Below, piece after piece: positions 8,894-18,995 of a stretch of 64,000 nucleotides of DNA; within the stretch, counting starts at the first letter, position 1, and each line of letters starts with the position of its first letter. A program made the position numbers and the translations under genes. This DNA is from JBBRHQ01 sp963781345 (GTDB lineage Bacteria > Actinomycetota > Thermoleophilia > Solirubrobacterales > 70-9), in NCBI GenBank assembly GCA_963781345.1, contig CAWAFQ010000014.1:310001-374000 (forward strand). Reading direction: 5' to 3'. The notes beneath the pieces were generated by a model that saw only the letters and a list, made by a program, of their open reading frames with translations, made no database searches and was not told the origin of the DNA.

Positions 8894-9916
8894 TCAGCAG
8901 CGGTGGACGCGGGCGGCGCTGCGGACGACCTCGAAGGCGCGGCCCGGTATCCGCTTCAGCTGGTTCAGGTTGGCGTCGCTCCAGCGGCGATCGCTGCTGC
9001 CGGAGATGAACCAGTTCGAGCCGTTATCGGCGTTGATCATCCCGTAGCGCTTCAGCGCCCGCGCGATCACCTTGGCCGGGCCGCTGAAGCGGCCCAGTCC
9101 ATAGCCCCTCCTCAGCCGCAGCCTCAGGCCCATCGGCGGCGCGTCGGCGTTCGAGGTGTCGCCGGCGCAGTGCGAGGCGGGGTGGATCCAGGCGTTGCGG
9201 GTTGAGTCGAAGGTGACGCGGATGGCGTGACCGATCCTCCCGCTGCGCGCCTCGTCGAGGCGGACGAGGCCGGGGAAGATCGGCAGTCCGGCGGCGTCGG
9301 CTGAGGTCCAGCCGTCGCGTCGCAGCGCCCTCGAGCGCAGGTTCCACTCGACTCCTGAGTCAGCGTTCCAGTGGTCGCGGCCCCGGCCCTCCAAGAAGGA
9401 GCGGTAGAGCTCGTAGAGGCGGCAGCGGGATCGGTCGACGACGAGGACGTGACGGTCGCCGTCGCTGCGGCGCCCGCCCTCGACCGGCGCCGTCTTCGGG
9501 ATCGGGAAAGGCCCGGGGTCGCTCTCGCCGCCGTAGGCCGTGTAGCGGACCGGGAGCCAGGGCTGGCCGGCGCCGACGACCGCGTAGGGGAAGCCGTAGG
9601 AGCGCGGCGAGCCGAAGTCAGGATGCAGGTGGTCACCGCCGTGGGAGTCGATGTAGGCGATGATCGCCCCCGAGTTGGGTGCGACCGGTGCCCTCGAGAT
9701 GTCCTGGTTCCAGACGGCCTGGTCCGGAAGGGAGGGGGCCCTGGGCGAGAGCGAGGGCGGTGGAGAGGGGAAGACCCCGCAGCCGCCGAGTCCAGGATAG
9801 GGGCCGAGGGCGCTGATGCCCGCCGTCCCCGCGGGGGCCCCCGCTGCCGCCGCCAGCAGCAGGGCGAGGGCGAGCGGAACTGCGGCCGGGCCGGCTCTGC
9901 GAACGATCGCTCTCAT
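8894..9916 (-). CDS. Secreted protein of unknown function
   Basis: About 340 residues. The N-terminus MRAIVRRAGPAAVPLALALL followed by an Ala-rich stretch is a clear signal peptide with cleavage near residue 30. The mature part is rich in Gly, Pro, Asp and Trp, with HVLVVDRSRCRLYELYRSF and IRVTFDSTRNAWIHPASHC as memorable segments and a C-terminal Cys. It lacks an anchor or sorting signal that I recognise. The start at 9916 is chosen because it begins the signal peptide and lies 13 bp after the stop of the GH15 gene, which suggests one transcript. I do not recognise the family; extracellular carbohydrate-related work is a guess from the neighbour only. Confidence 0.7.
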   Translation of the reverse strand: MRAIVRRAGPAAVPLALALLLAAAAGAPAGTAGISALGPYPGLGGCGVFPSPPPSLSPRAPSLPDQAVWNQDISRAPVAPNSGAIIAYIDSHGGDHLHPDFGSPRSYGFPYAVVGAGQPWLPVRYTAYGGESDPGPFPIPKTAPVEGGRRSDGDRHVLVVDRSRCRLYELYRSFLEGRGRDHWNADSGVEWNLRSRALRRDGWTSADAAGLPIFPGLVRLDEARSGRIGHAIRVTFDSTRNAWIHPASHCAGDTSNADAPPMGLRLRLRRGYGLGRFSGPAKVIARALKRYGMINADNGSNWFISGSSDRRWSDANLNQLKRIPGRAFEVVRSAARVHRC

Positions 9917-9929
9917 CGCCCCCGTGAGC

Positions 9930-11828
9930 TTAGGCGTCTTCGCGCAGGATCCCGCCCATCTCGGTGAAGACCGCGGTCTTCTCGCCACGCTCGCCATCGC
10001 GCTCCTCGTCGGCGATCACGTGCGAGACGGCGTTGATCAGCGCCAGGTGGGTGAAGGCCTGCGGGAAGTTACCGAGGTGGCGGCCGCTGACGGCGTCGAG
10101 CTCCTCGGCGTAGAGGTCGAGGCCGCCGGCGGCCTCGAGCAGGCGCTCGCAAAGCTCCCTCGCCCGTCGCGTCTCACCGATCTCCGAGAGCGCCGAGACC
10201 AGCCAGAAGGAGCAGATGAGGAAAGTCCCCTCCTCGCCCGAGAGGCCGTCGTCGGTCTCGTCGACCTTGTAGCGAAGGACGAGTCCGTGGTGGGTGAGGT
10301 CATCGTCTATCGCTCTCACCGTGTTGCCGACACGCGCGTCGTCCGGCGGCAGGAAGCGGACCAGCGGGATCAGCAGGTTGGAGGCGTCGAGGGCGTCGGT
10401 GTCGTAGTGCTGGCGGAAGACGCCGTCGCGGACCCCGCGCTCGAGGATCTCGGCCCTGAACTCCTCCGCGAGCTTGCCCCAGCGCCTCGCGAGCCCGCGG
10501 TCGCGCCCCGCCGCGAGGCGCGCGCCCCGCTCTACCGCGACCCACATCATCAGCTTCGAGGAGACGTAGTGCTGGGGTTCCCCGCGCGACTCCCAGATTC
10601 CCTGGTCGGGGTGGGACCAGGCATCGATCGCGGCCTCGACCTGGTCCTCGAGCAGCTCCCAGTTCTCATCGCTGAGCGCTCCCAGCGCCTTGCTGTGCAG
10701 GTAGACCGAATCGAGCAGGGCCCCCCAGACGTCGTTTTGGCGCTGGTCGTAGGCGCCGTTTCCGATCCGCACCGGCCGCGAGTCCTGATAGCCGGAGAGG
10801 TGGTCGAGGGTCTCCTCCGTGAGGTTCTTGCGGCCGTCGATCCCGTACATGATCTGCAGCCTCGGGTCCTCCTGGCAGATGCCGGCGATGAAGCGCATGA
10901 ACTCGCGCGCCTCCTCGTCGAAGCCGAGCGTATGCAGTGCCCAGAGGGTGAAGGTGCCGTCGCGGATCCAGGTGTAGCGGTAGTCCCAGTTGCGCTCCCC
11001 GCCCGGAGTCTCGGGAAGCGAGGTGGTCGGGGCGGCGACGATCGCCCCGGTCGGGGCGTGGGTGAGGCCCTTGAGCACCAGCGCCGAGCGCTGCAGGTGG
11101 ATCCGCCAGGGGTGGTCGGGGAAGCTGCCGTGGCGCAGCCACTCGCGCCAGAACTCGCGGGTCGAGTTGAGCCGCTCCAGCGCCTCGGGGGCGCTGCGGG
11201 GCCCGCCGAGCTCGGGATCCCAGTCGACCGCGCAGAAGCAGGCGTCGCCCTCGCGAAGGCGGATCTCGCCGCGGGCGGACTCGCCGTCGATCTCCAGCTC
11301 GAAATCGGTGTTGACGCTGATCTGGACGCCGTCGCCGCGAGCGATCGCCTGCCCCTTCTCGCCGCCTGACCAGACCGCCGCCCCGGCCCCGTAGTTGAAG
11401 CGGGGCAGGCACTCGAGCCGCATCTCGACGTGGCCATCTATGCAGCGGGCGGAGCGCAGCAGCGAGCTGTCGGACTCGTGGCGGGTCTGGGGCCGGCCGC
11501 TGGAGCCTCCCTCGGGCGCCCACTCGCCTATCGTCAGCGCGTCGCAGACCACGACCCAGCCGGTGTCGGTGACCCAGGTCGTCTCGAGGATCAGCGTCCC
11601 GGGCTCGTAGCGGCGCGCGATCGGCACCGCGACCCCCGCCGGTGCCATGCTGAAGTGCCCGGCGCCGCGGTCGAGCAGCGCGGCGAAGGCGCTGGGGGAG
11701 TCGAAGCGGGGCAGGCAGAGCCACTCGACCGTCCCCGCGTAGGAGACGAGCGCGCTCGTGTGGCAATCGGAGAGGAAGCCGTAGCTGCCGATCCGCGGGA
11801 AGCTGTGCCCGGATTCCCCCGTCACCAT
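9930..11828 (-). CDS. Glycoside hydrolase family 15 (glucoamylase/trehalase type)
   Basis: 632-residue enzyme with the N-terminal beta-sandwich domain of bacterial GH15 proteins (FPRIGSYGFLSDCHTSALVS, then GTVEWLCLPRFDSPSAFAALL) and the (alpha/alpha)6 barrel. The barrel shows NWDYRYTWIRDGTFTLWALH near residue 280, the general acid in GIWESRGEPQHYVSSKLM near 412, and the base Glu in EEGTFLICSFWLVSAL near 535. It hydrolyses alpha-glucosidic bonds, most likely trehalose or short maltodextrins. No signal peptide is present, so it acts in the cytoplasm. Length is normal for the family. The next gene on this strand starts 13 bp after the stop. It diverges from ctaG. Confidence 0.9.
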   Translation of the reverse strand: MVTGESGHSFPRIGSYGFLSDCHTSALVSYAGTVEWLCLPRFDSPSAFAALLDRGAGHFSMAPAGVAVPIARRYEPGTLILETTWVTDTGWVVVCDALTIGEWAPEGGSSGRPQTRHESDSSLLRSARCIDGHVEMRLECLPRFNYGAGAAVWSGGEKGQAIARGDGVQISVNTDFELEIDGESARGEIRLREGDACFCAVDWDPELGGPRSAPEALERLNSTREFWREWLRHGSFPDHPWRIHLQRSALVLKGLTHAPTGAIVAAPTTSLPETPGGERNWDYRYTWIRDGTFTLWALHTLGFDEEAREFMRFIAGICQEDPRLQIMYGIDGRKNLTEETLDHLSGYQDSRPVRIGNGAYDQRQNDVWGALLDSVYLHSKALGALSDENWELLEDQVEAAIDAWSHPDQGIWESRGEPQHYVSSKLMMWVAVERGARLAAGRDRGLARRWGKLAEEFRAEILERGVRDGVFRQHYDTDALDASNLLIPLVRFLPPDDARVGNTVRAIDDDLTHHGLVLRYKVDETDDGLSGEEGTFLICSFWLVSALSEIGETRRARELCERLLEAAGGLDLYAEELDAVSGRHLGNFPQAFTHLALINAVSHVIADEERDGERGEKTAVFTEMGGILREDA

Positions 11829-11957
11829 CAGGCTGGGTCACCCACCAGGCCAGGCTCTCCGGCGAGCGCATGCGCCGGGCACCGGGGGTCTTCTGGCGCT
11901 TCGTCCGATCCGTTGCCCAAGTCGCCAGAAACTACCAGCGGGACACGCGGACGTCGC

Positions 11958-11963
11958 TAGGCT
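11958..11963 (+). promoter_or_regulatory. Leaderless -10 box (TAGGCT) of ctaG
   Basis: TAGGCT, seven bases before GTG at 11971. This is the same hexamer and spacing as before the beta-helix gene at 21690. Confidence 0.55.
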
Positions 11964-11970
11964 GAAAACG

Positions 11971-12885
11971 GTGATGGTCCCGCTCGCCCATGTCGGCGGC
12001 ACGTTCGCGCCCCTCGAGGTCGTGCCGATCACGATCGCCGCCGTCCTCTACGCGAAGCGCGCCCTGACCCTCAACGCCAAGGGCCGCCCCGTGCCGGTCT
12101 GGAGGCAGGTCTGCTTCGCCTCTGGGCTGCTGGTGATCGCGATCGCGCTCTTCTCCCCGGTCGGCCACATCGCCGACGAGCTCGTGATCGCGCACATGTC
12201 CGAGCACCTCCTGATCGGCGACATCGCTTCGCTTCTGATCGTCCTCGGGCTCACCGGCCCGATGCTCCAGCCGATCCTGGCTATCCGCGTCTTCGACCGC
12301 CTCAGGGTGCTCGCCCATCCCGCCGTCGCCCTGCCGCTGTGGGCGCTCAACCTCTTCTTCTGGCACATCCCGGCGATCTACCAAGACGCCTACGGGACCG
12401 CGCCGATCCACGCCGTCGAGCATTCGTCCTTCCTCCTCTTTGGCTGCCTGATGTGGATGCCCGTCTTCGGCCCGTTGCCAAAGCCGGCCTGGTTCAGCGC
12501 CGGCTGGAAGGTCGGCTACGTGATCGCCGTCCGATTCACCGGCGCGATCCTCGGCAATGTTCTGATGTGGTCGGGCACCGTGCTCTACCCGATCTATGCC
12601 CCCGGAGAGCGCTACTGGGGCATCTCCCCGCTCGCCGACCAGAGCACCGCCGGGGTCGTGATGATGATCGAGGGCACCTTCCTCGCGCTCGGAATCCTCG
12701 CCTGGGTCTTCTTCGAGGTCGCCCGCGAGGGCAGCGAGAAGCAGCGCCTGATCGACCTCGCCCACGATCGCGGCTATCCGCTCGAGGACGCCCGGGCGCA
12801 GCGCGCCGTCGCCGCCGGTCACGGCGACCTGCTCGAGAAGCGCCTCACCGCAACGGGAGGGAAGCCTGAGCGCGAAGCGGGCTGA
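11971..12885 (+). CDS. ctaG: CtaG-type cytochrome c oxidase assembly protein
   Basis: 304-residue polytopic membrane protein with about nine hydrophobic segments. The CtaG (caa3 type) pattern is visible: HMSEHLLIGDIASLLIVLGL, a helix with LNLFFWHIPAIYQDA, HAVEHSSFLLFGCLMWMPVFG and LADQSTAGVVMMIEGTF, with conserved His residues suited to copper handling. Its role is maturation of the copper centre of haem-copper oxidases at the cytoplasmic membrane. The start is GTG at 11971 (GTG ATG in tandem), seven bases after TAGGCT. Its 3' end overlaps the start of the following membrane/spermidine synthase gene. Confidence 0.85.
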   Translation: MMVPLAHVGGTFAPLEVVPITIAAVLYAKRALTLNAKGRPVPVWRQVCFASGLLVIAIALFSPVGHIADELVIAHMSEHLLIGDIASLLIVLGLTGPMLQPILAIRVFDRLRVLAHPAVALPLWALNLFFWHIPAIYQDAYGTAPIHAVEHSSFLLFGCLMWMPVFGPLPKPAWFSAGWKVGYVIAVRFTGAILGNVLMWSGTVLYPIYAPGERYWGISPLADQSTAGVVMMIEGTFLALGILAWVFFEVAREGSEKQRLIDLAHDRGYPLEDARAQRAVAAGHGDLLEKRLTATGGKPEREAG

Positions 12886-14510
12886 ACGCCACCTCGGAGT
12901 CCTCGTCTTCGTCGTCGGCATGGCCAGCCTCGGGGCCGAGATCGCCGCGGCGCGGTTGCTGGCGCCCTACTTCGGGGCCTCGACGATCGTCTGGGCGAAC
13001 ACGATCGGGGTTGTCCTCGTCGCCCTCTCGGTCGGCTACTGGTTCGGGGGTCGCGTCGCCGATCGCTACCCGAGCCTGCGCGCACTCTGCGGCCTGGTGC
13101 TCGGCGCCGCGCGTGCTGATGGCGCTGGTCCCGTTCGCGGCGAAGCCGTTCCTCGGCTTCTCCGTGGATGCCTTCGAGTCGATATCGGTCGGCGGCTTTC
13201 TCGGCTCGCTCTTCGGCGTCCTCGTCCTGGTCGCGGTGCCGGTGACGCTGCTCGGCGCCGCCTCGCCCTGGGCGATCCGGCTCGCGGTCGCCGAGGTCGA
13301 GCGCTCGGGCGAGGTCGCCGGACGGCTCTATGCGATCTCGACCGCGGGCTCGCTGTTCGGGACGATGATCGCGGCGCTGCTTCTGATCCCCTTCGCCGGC
13401 ACCCAGCGCACCTTCCTCGCCTTCGCGCTGGCACTGGCACTGGTCGCCGCGGCGGGGCTCGGCTGGCGCCTTGCCGTGGTTCCCGTGGCGCTGCTCGCGG
13501 CTCTGGTGGTGGTCCCCCAGGGGACGATCAAGGCGGCCGACACCGGCCGCGTCCTCTATGAGGCCCAGACGACGCAGCAGTACGTGCGCGTGGTCGAGCA
13601 GCCCGACGGCGACCGGGTCCTGGAGCTGAATGAGGGCCAGGCTGTCCACTCGCTCTATCGGCCCGGCAGCTATCTCACCGGCGATTACTGGGACGGAAAC
13701 CTGGTCCTGCCGGCCGCCTCCGGCCGGGCGCTGCCGCGGCGGGTCGCGATCCTCGGCAATGCCGCCGGCACGGTCGCCCGGGCCTACGGCCACTTCTTTC
13801 CCGCGCCGCGGCGTCGACGCGGTCGAGATCGACGCCGAGCTGACCGACATCGGCCGGCGCTTCTTCGACCTGCGCAACCCGCGGATGCGGACCTTCGCCG
13901 AGGATGCGCGGCCCTGGCTCGAGCGCTCCGCCGGCGGCTACGACGCGATCATGGTCGACGCCTACCGCCAGCCCTACATCCCCTTCTACCTGGCGACCAG
14001 AGAGTTCTTCGCGCTCGCCCGCGACCGTCTCGCCCCCGGCGGCGTCGTGATCGTCAACGTCGGCCATCCCGAGGGCAACGATGACCTCGAGCGGGTGCTC
14101 GGCCGGACCATGGCGGCCGCCTTCCCGCAGGTCCTGCGGGACCCGATCGAGCCGACCAACACGCTGCTGGTGGCGAAGCGACGGCGCCGATCTCGGCGAG
14201 GGCGGCTGCGCGCCCACCTCGGGGCGCTTCCGGCGCCGCTGCGCGACGATCGCGCGCCGAGGCGGCCCGCTCGCTGGCCCCGCGTCTTCGCGGCGGCGAG
14301 GTCTACACCGACGACCGGGCACCGGTCGAGTGGCTCGTCGACTCCTCGCTGCTGGGGTACGCCGAGATGGACGACCGCTGCGGGCCGAGGGCCTGGCTCG
14401 TCACCGGCCCGCTGGGCCGGGCGCTCGCCTTCTCGATCGACCTCGCGGCGCTGCTCTGGCGGCGCGGCCCGCCGGCGCGGCGGCTAGCCCCGAGCGCCCG
14501 ATTCCTCTAG
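12866..14510 (+). CDS. Membrane-fused spermidine synthase-like protein, multiply frameshifted
   Basis: Fused transporter-like and spermidine-synthase-like protein. N-terminal helices (ASLGAEIAAARLLAPYFGAS, then WANTIGVVLVALSVGYWFGG) continue after a one-base shift at about 13112 into LASPWAIRLAVAEVERSGE-type helices. After another shift near 13800 comes the Rossmann methyltransferase-like part (VDAVEIDAELTDIGRRFF, YDAIMVDAYRQPYIPF). Further shifts between 14168 and 14270 lead to GEVYTDDRAPVEWLVDSSLL, ending at 14510. The inserted bases lie in short G or C runs or doublets, which is typical of indel errors. No ATG, GTG or TTG exists in frame before 12920; CTG at 12866 is preceded by GGGAGGGA at 12855-12862. 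Polyamine substrate specificity is not established for such fusions. Confidence 0.75.
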
Positions 14511-14513
14511 ATT
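14508..14513 (+). promoter_or_regulatory. Leaderless -10 box (TAGATT) of tig
   Basis: TAGATT, nine bases before the ATG at 14523. The hexamer begins with the TAG stop of the upstream frame. Confidence 0.5.
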
Positions 14514-14522
14514 CAGCCGCCG

Positions 14523-16044
14523 ATGGAGACCACCGTCACAGAGCTTGAGGACTCGCGCGCCCGGGTCGAGGCCGAGGTCCCTGCGGCCGACGTCGACCGC
14601 CACGTCCAGCGCGCCGCTCGCGCCCTGGGCGGCGAGATGCGGCTGCCGGGATTCCGCAGGGGCAAGGTGCCGCCGACGCTGGTGATTCAGCAGCTCGGCT
14701 TCGACACCGTCTTGCGAGCAGGCGCTTCGGGACTCGCTGTCGGAGTGGTACGAGCAGCGCACTGCTCGCCTCGGGCGTCAGCGCCGTCGGCGATCCCGAG
14801 ATCGATATCACCCAGGCGCCGGAGGGAGAGCGGCCAGCCGCTCGGCTTCAAGTTCGAGGTCGCGGTGCGCCCGAAGGCGAAGCTCGGCGATTACAAGGGC
14901 CTCGAGGTGGGCAAGGCCGAGCCCGAGGTCCCGGACGACATCGTCGAGCGCGAGCTCGAGCGGATGCGCGAGGGCTCATCGCGGCTGGAGCCGGTCGATC
15001 GAGCCGCGGTCGCCAGGGCGACGTCGCTCCTGATCGATTTCGCCGGGACCATCGACGGCGAGCTCTTCGAGGGGGGCGAGGCCCACGACCAGCTGCTCGA
15101 GCTCGGGTCAGGGGCGCAGTTCATCGAGGGCTTCGAGGAGCAGCTCACCGGCGCTGAGCCCGACAGCGAGCACCAGGTCGAGATCACCTTCCCCGACGAC
15201 TACGGGGCCGAGCACCTCGCCGGCAAGGACGCCAGCTTCGCGGTCCAGGTCAAGGAGGTGCGCGAGAAGGTCCTGCCCGACCTCGACGACGATTTCGCCT
15301 CCGAGGCCTCGGAGTTCGACACGCTCGACGAGCTGCGCGCCGACATCTCCGAGAAACTCGCCGGCGCCGTGGAGGAGCGGATCGAGCAGGACTTCCGAGT
15401 CGACGTCATCGACGCCGTCACCGACGCCGCCACCGTCGAGATCCCCGACGAGATCGTCGCCGCCCGAGCCACCGAGCGCTGGCAGGGAATCGAGCGCCAG
15501 CTCGCCGGGCGCGGCGATTGACCCCAACACCTACCTTCAGATGCAGGGCAAGACGCGCGAGGAGATCGTCGAGGAGTCAAAGCCCGACGCCGAGCGTGAC
15601 CTCCGCCGCGAGGCGGCGATGACCGCGGTCGCCGAGGCCGAGGAGATCGAGGTCTCCGAGGAGGAGATGGTCGAGGCGCTGGCACACAGCGCCGAGCACG
15701 AGCGAACGACCCCCGAGAAGCTGCTCGAGCGGCTCCGCCGCGAGGGCCGCGATCCGCTGATACGCGAGGACCTGCGCACGCGCAAGGCCATCGATCTCGT
15801 GGTCGAGTCGGCGAAGCCGATCCCGATGGCCAAGGCCGAGGCCCGCGAGAAGCTGTGGACGCCCGACGACGAGCGCGAGCAGGCCGGCTCGCTCTGGACC
15901 CCGGGCATCACTGAGGGCACATGCTGCCAGCGACGGGTGGAAAACGACGAAATGGGGGACGCTTTCCACCCATCGGCGCGTGATCTTGGCCTTCAGCCTT
16001 CGGGCGGCGGGCGGATGAACGATGTGCTTCGGAATTACACCTAG
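14523..16044 (+). CDS. tig: Trigger factor, frameshifted
   Basis: Ribosome-associated chaperone and peptidyl-prolyl isomerase. The N-terminal ribosome-binding domain shows the signature LPGFRRGKVPPTLV near residue 40. The PPIase domain (VDRAAVARATSLLIDFAGTI) and the C-terminal arms (IDPNTYLQMQGKTREEIVEE) follow. Three single-base insertions near 14713, 14757 and 14830 shift the frame and together restore it (EQALRDSLSEWYEQR and LLASGVSAVGDPEIDI lie in the two other frames). Another insertion near 15519 moves the last third to a new frame. The last frame stops at 16044, but family proteins end close to LWTPG (about 15905), and a hairpin follows, so the true end is probably near 15914. Errors in the sequence are more likely than loss of this core gene. 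The ATG at 14523 follows TAGATT by nine bases. Confidence 0.85.
15935..15971 (+). terminator. Hairpin after trigger factor
   Basis: Perfect 9-bp inverted repeat GGGTGGAAA (15935-15943) and TTTCCACCC (15963-15971) with a 19-nt loop, just past the expected end of tig. There is no T-run, so factor-independent termination is uncertain. It could serve the converging transcripts from both sides. Confidence 0.4.
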
Positions 16045-18344
16045 GTCTTCGGGGGTGCGGCGCCGGCGACCGTCGCCGGGGTGCCCGGAGCCTCGGTTCT
16101 TCGCCCGGCTGGGCTGAGCTCCACCGGTATCCCGTTCAGCACCGCGTTGCCCGAGAGCGGGTCGATCAGATCCGAGCGGGCGAGGACGTTGCTGTTGGAG
16201 CCGGCGTGCTCGCGGGCGACCCTGAGCTCGACCCCCTCGCCGTCGTGTCCCCAGCCGTGGGGAATGCTGACGACGCCCGGCATCACCGCGTCGGTGACCT
16301 CGACCGGGATCTCGATCGCGCCCGCGTCGGAGCTGACCCGGGCCGGCTCGCCGTCGGCGAGACCGAGGCGCTCGGCGTCGTCGGGGTTGACGTGGGCGGT
16401 GCAGCGCGGCGGGCCGCTGACGAGGCGGGGGACGTTGTGCATCCAGGAGTTGTTCGAGCGCAGGCTGCGACGGCCGACCAGGACCATGTGGCCGTTGGCC
16501 GTGCGCCCGAGCGCCGTCTCGAGCCGCGGCAGGTCGGCGATGATCGGCTCGGGAGCAAGCTCGATCCTGCCGCTTGGGGTGCGCAGCGAGCCGGGGAGGC
16601 GGGGGGTCATCGGCCCGAGGTCGATGCCATGGGGAGACTGCTCGAGGCGCTCCAGGGTGAGGCCGTCCGGGTCCTCGCCGAAGCGGTCTCCGTAGGGGCC
16701 GGCGCGAAGCATCAGATCGAGCAGGCGCTCGGGTCCCCGGCGCGGCTCGAGCGCCCCGAGCAACTCCGCCGGATCGCGACCGGCCAGCCGTGAGCCGGGC
16801 ATTCCCAGCTCGCGCTTGACCGCCTCGCCGGCGACGAAGTCGTCGATTGCCTCGACATCGGCATCGGGGCCCTGGCCGGTGACGATCCCGGTCATGCGCA
16901 GGATCGAGCGCCACTCGTCCGGCAGCGCCGGGTCGGGCTCGAGCACAGGAGGCGAGTAGTTGGCGACGTTGCGTATCGCCAGCTGGTAGAGGGCGACGTC
17001 GTAGTGGGGCCGGCGCAGCGGGGAGGGGCCGGGGAGAATGACGTCGGCGTGGCGGGTCGTCTCGTTGACGTAGACGTCGAGGCAGACCATGAAGTCGAGC
17101 GAGTCCAGCGCCCGGTCGACCCGCTCTGAGTCGGGCGTCGAGAGCGCCGGGTTGCCGGCCATCGTCACCATCGCCCTGATCTGGTCTTCGCCGGGGGTCT
17201 CGATCTCCTCGGCGAGGCAGGCGACCGGAAGCTCACCGAAGGACTCCGGAAGGCCGCGGACCCGGCTCGCCCAGCGGCCGGGCAGGAAGCCGCGTCCGCG
17301 GCCGGGCTCGCCGCTGGAGTTGCCCTGGCCCGCCGCTGCCTGGGTGAACATTGCCCCGCCCTCGCGGTCGAGGTTTCCGGTGAGGACGTTGAGGACGTCG
17401 ACAAGCCAGCTGGCGTGGGTCCCGAACTCCTGGGTGCAGGTCCCGATCCGCCCGTAGACGGCGGCGCGATCGGCCGCGGCCAGCTCGCGGGCCATGCGGC
17501 GGATCTCCTCGGCGCCGATCCCGGTCGGGCCGGCGGCGGCCTCCGCCGTGTAGGGCTCGGCGGCGGCACGGACCTCGTCGAGGCCGTTGAGGTGCTCGCC
17601 GAGGGCGCCGACGTCGACGAGGCTCTCATCGAAGAGGGTGTTCACCATCGCGAGCAGGAGCAGCGCATCGGTTCCGGGGCGGATGAAGTGGTGCTCGTCG
17701 GCTTCCTCGGCGGTGCGGCTTCGCCGCGGGTCGATGACGACGATCTTGCCGCCGCGGGAGCGGATGCCGCGAAGGCGCCCGCGCATGTCGGGAGCGGTCA
17801 TCAGGCTGCCATTGGAGGCCATCGGGTTGGCTCCGAGGATCAGCAGGTGCTCGGTGCGGTCGACATCGGGGATCGGGACGCTGAGGGCGCCACCGAACAT
17901 ATGGGCGCAGGCCACCTGCTTCGGCATCTGGTCGACGGTGGTCGCGGTGAAGATGTTGCGGGTGCCGAGGGCCTTGTAGAGGACGCGGCCGTAGAGCAGC
18001 GCGCCCATGTTGTGGGCGGCGGGGTTGCCGACGTAGACGCCGACGGCGTTGCGCCCGGACTCCTCGAGGATCGGCGGCAGGCGGCGATCGATCTCGGCGA
18101 AGGCCTCGTCCCAGGACGCCTTCTCGAAGTGGCCGTTGCGCTTGATCAGGGGTGTGCGGATCCGGTCGAGGTCGGCCTCGAGGGCGGCGATGCTGGCGCC
18201 CTTGGGGCAGATGAATCCGTGGCTGAGGACATCGGCCTCGTCTCCGCGGACAGCCTGCACCTCGTCGCCGGATACCTTGAACTCGAGCCCGCAGGTCGCC
18301 TCGCAGAGGGGGCAGGTCGCGTGGGCGGTCGTGACTTCGGGCAC
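16041..18344 (-). CDS. Molybdopterin oxidoreductase (formate dehydrogenase/nitrate reductase-like)
   Basis: About 767-residue Mo-bisPGD enzyme. The N-terminus binds a 4Fe-4S cluster through CPLCEATCGLEF and the later FICPKG (spacing C-x2-C-x3-C-x27-C). The catalytic domains follow (GRVLYKALGTRNIFTATTVD, LLILGANPMASN, GGKIVVIDPRRSRTAEEAD), and a C-terminal molydopterin-dinucleotide-binding domain (HVNPDDAERLGLADGEPARV) closes the protein. No Tat signal is seen, so it is probably cytoplasmic. The substrate is unassigned; the subunit lacks an obvious partner here. The start is GTG at 18344, immediately before the cluster motif and seven bases after TAGACT. The longer frame to 18464 overlaps clpP and looks spurious. 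It sits between tig and clpP, an insertion into an otherwise common cluster. Confidence 0.85.
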   Translation of the reverse strand: MPEVTTAHATCPLCEATCGLEFKVSGDEVQAVRGDEADVLSHGFICPKGASIAALEADLDRIRTPLIKRNGHFEKASWDEAFAEIDRRLPPILEESGRNAVGVYVGNPAAHNMGALLYGRVLYKALGTRNIFTATTVDQMPKQVACAHMFGGALSVPIPDVDRTEHLLILGANPMASNGSLMTAPDMRGRLRGIRSRGGKIVVIDPRRSRTAEEADEHHFIRPGTDALLLLAMVNTLFDESLVDVGALGEHLNGLDEVRAAAEPYTAEAAAGPTGIGAEEIRRMARELAAADRAAVYGRIGTCTQEFGTHASWLVDVLNVLTGNLDREGGAMFTQAAAGQGNSSGEPGRGRGFLPGRWASRVRGLPESFGELPVACLAEEIETPGEDQIRAMVTMAGNPALSTPDSERVDRALDSLDFMVCLDVYVNETTRHADVILPGPSPLRRPHYDVALYQLAIRNVANYSPPVLEPDPALPDEWRSILRMTGIVTGQGPDADVEAIDDFVAGEAVKRELGMPGSRLAGRDPAELLGALEPRRGPERLLDLMLRAGPYGDRFGEDPDGLTLERLEQSPHGIDLGPMTPRLPGSLRTPSGRIELAPEPIIADLPRLETALGRTANGHMVLVGRRSLRSNNSWMHNVPRLVSGPPRCTAHVNPDDAERLGLADGEPARVSSDAGAIEIPVEVTDAVMPGVVSIPHGWGHDGEGVELRVAREHAGSNSNVLARSDLIDPLSGNAVLNGIPVELSPAGRRTEAPGTPATVAGAAPPKT

Positions 18345-18351
18345 GAGGCGG

Positions 18352-18357
18352 AGTCTA
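18352..18357 (-). promoter_or_regulatory. Leaderless -10 box (TAGACT) of the molybdopterin oxidoreductase
   Basis: TAGACT on the minus strand, seven bases before the GTG at 18344. It is paired back to back with the clpP promoter in a 58-bp gap. Confidence 0.55.
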
Positions 18358-18387
18358 TTGGTCAGCAAGCCCGCCGACCGCCTTCTA

Positions 18388-18393
18388 TACACT
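18388..18393 (+). promoter_or_regulatory. Leaderless -10 box (TACACT) of clpP
   Basis: TACACT, nine bases before the ATG at 18403. It overlaps a second hexamer-like sequence, TATACA, starting at 18386. Confidence 0.5.
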
Positions 18394-18402
18394 CGCCAAC
18401 CG

Positions 18403-18987
<585 letters not shown>

Positions 18988-18995
18988 AACTGGGA

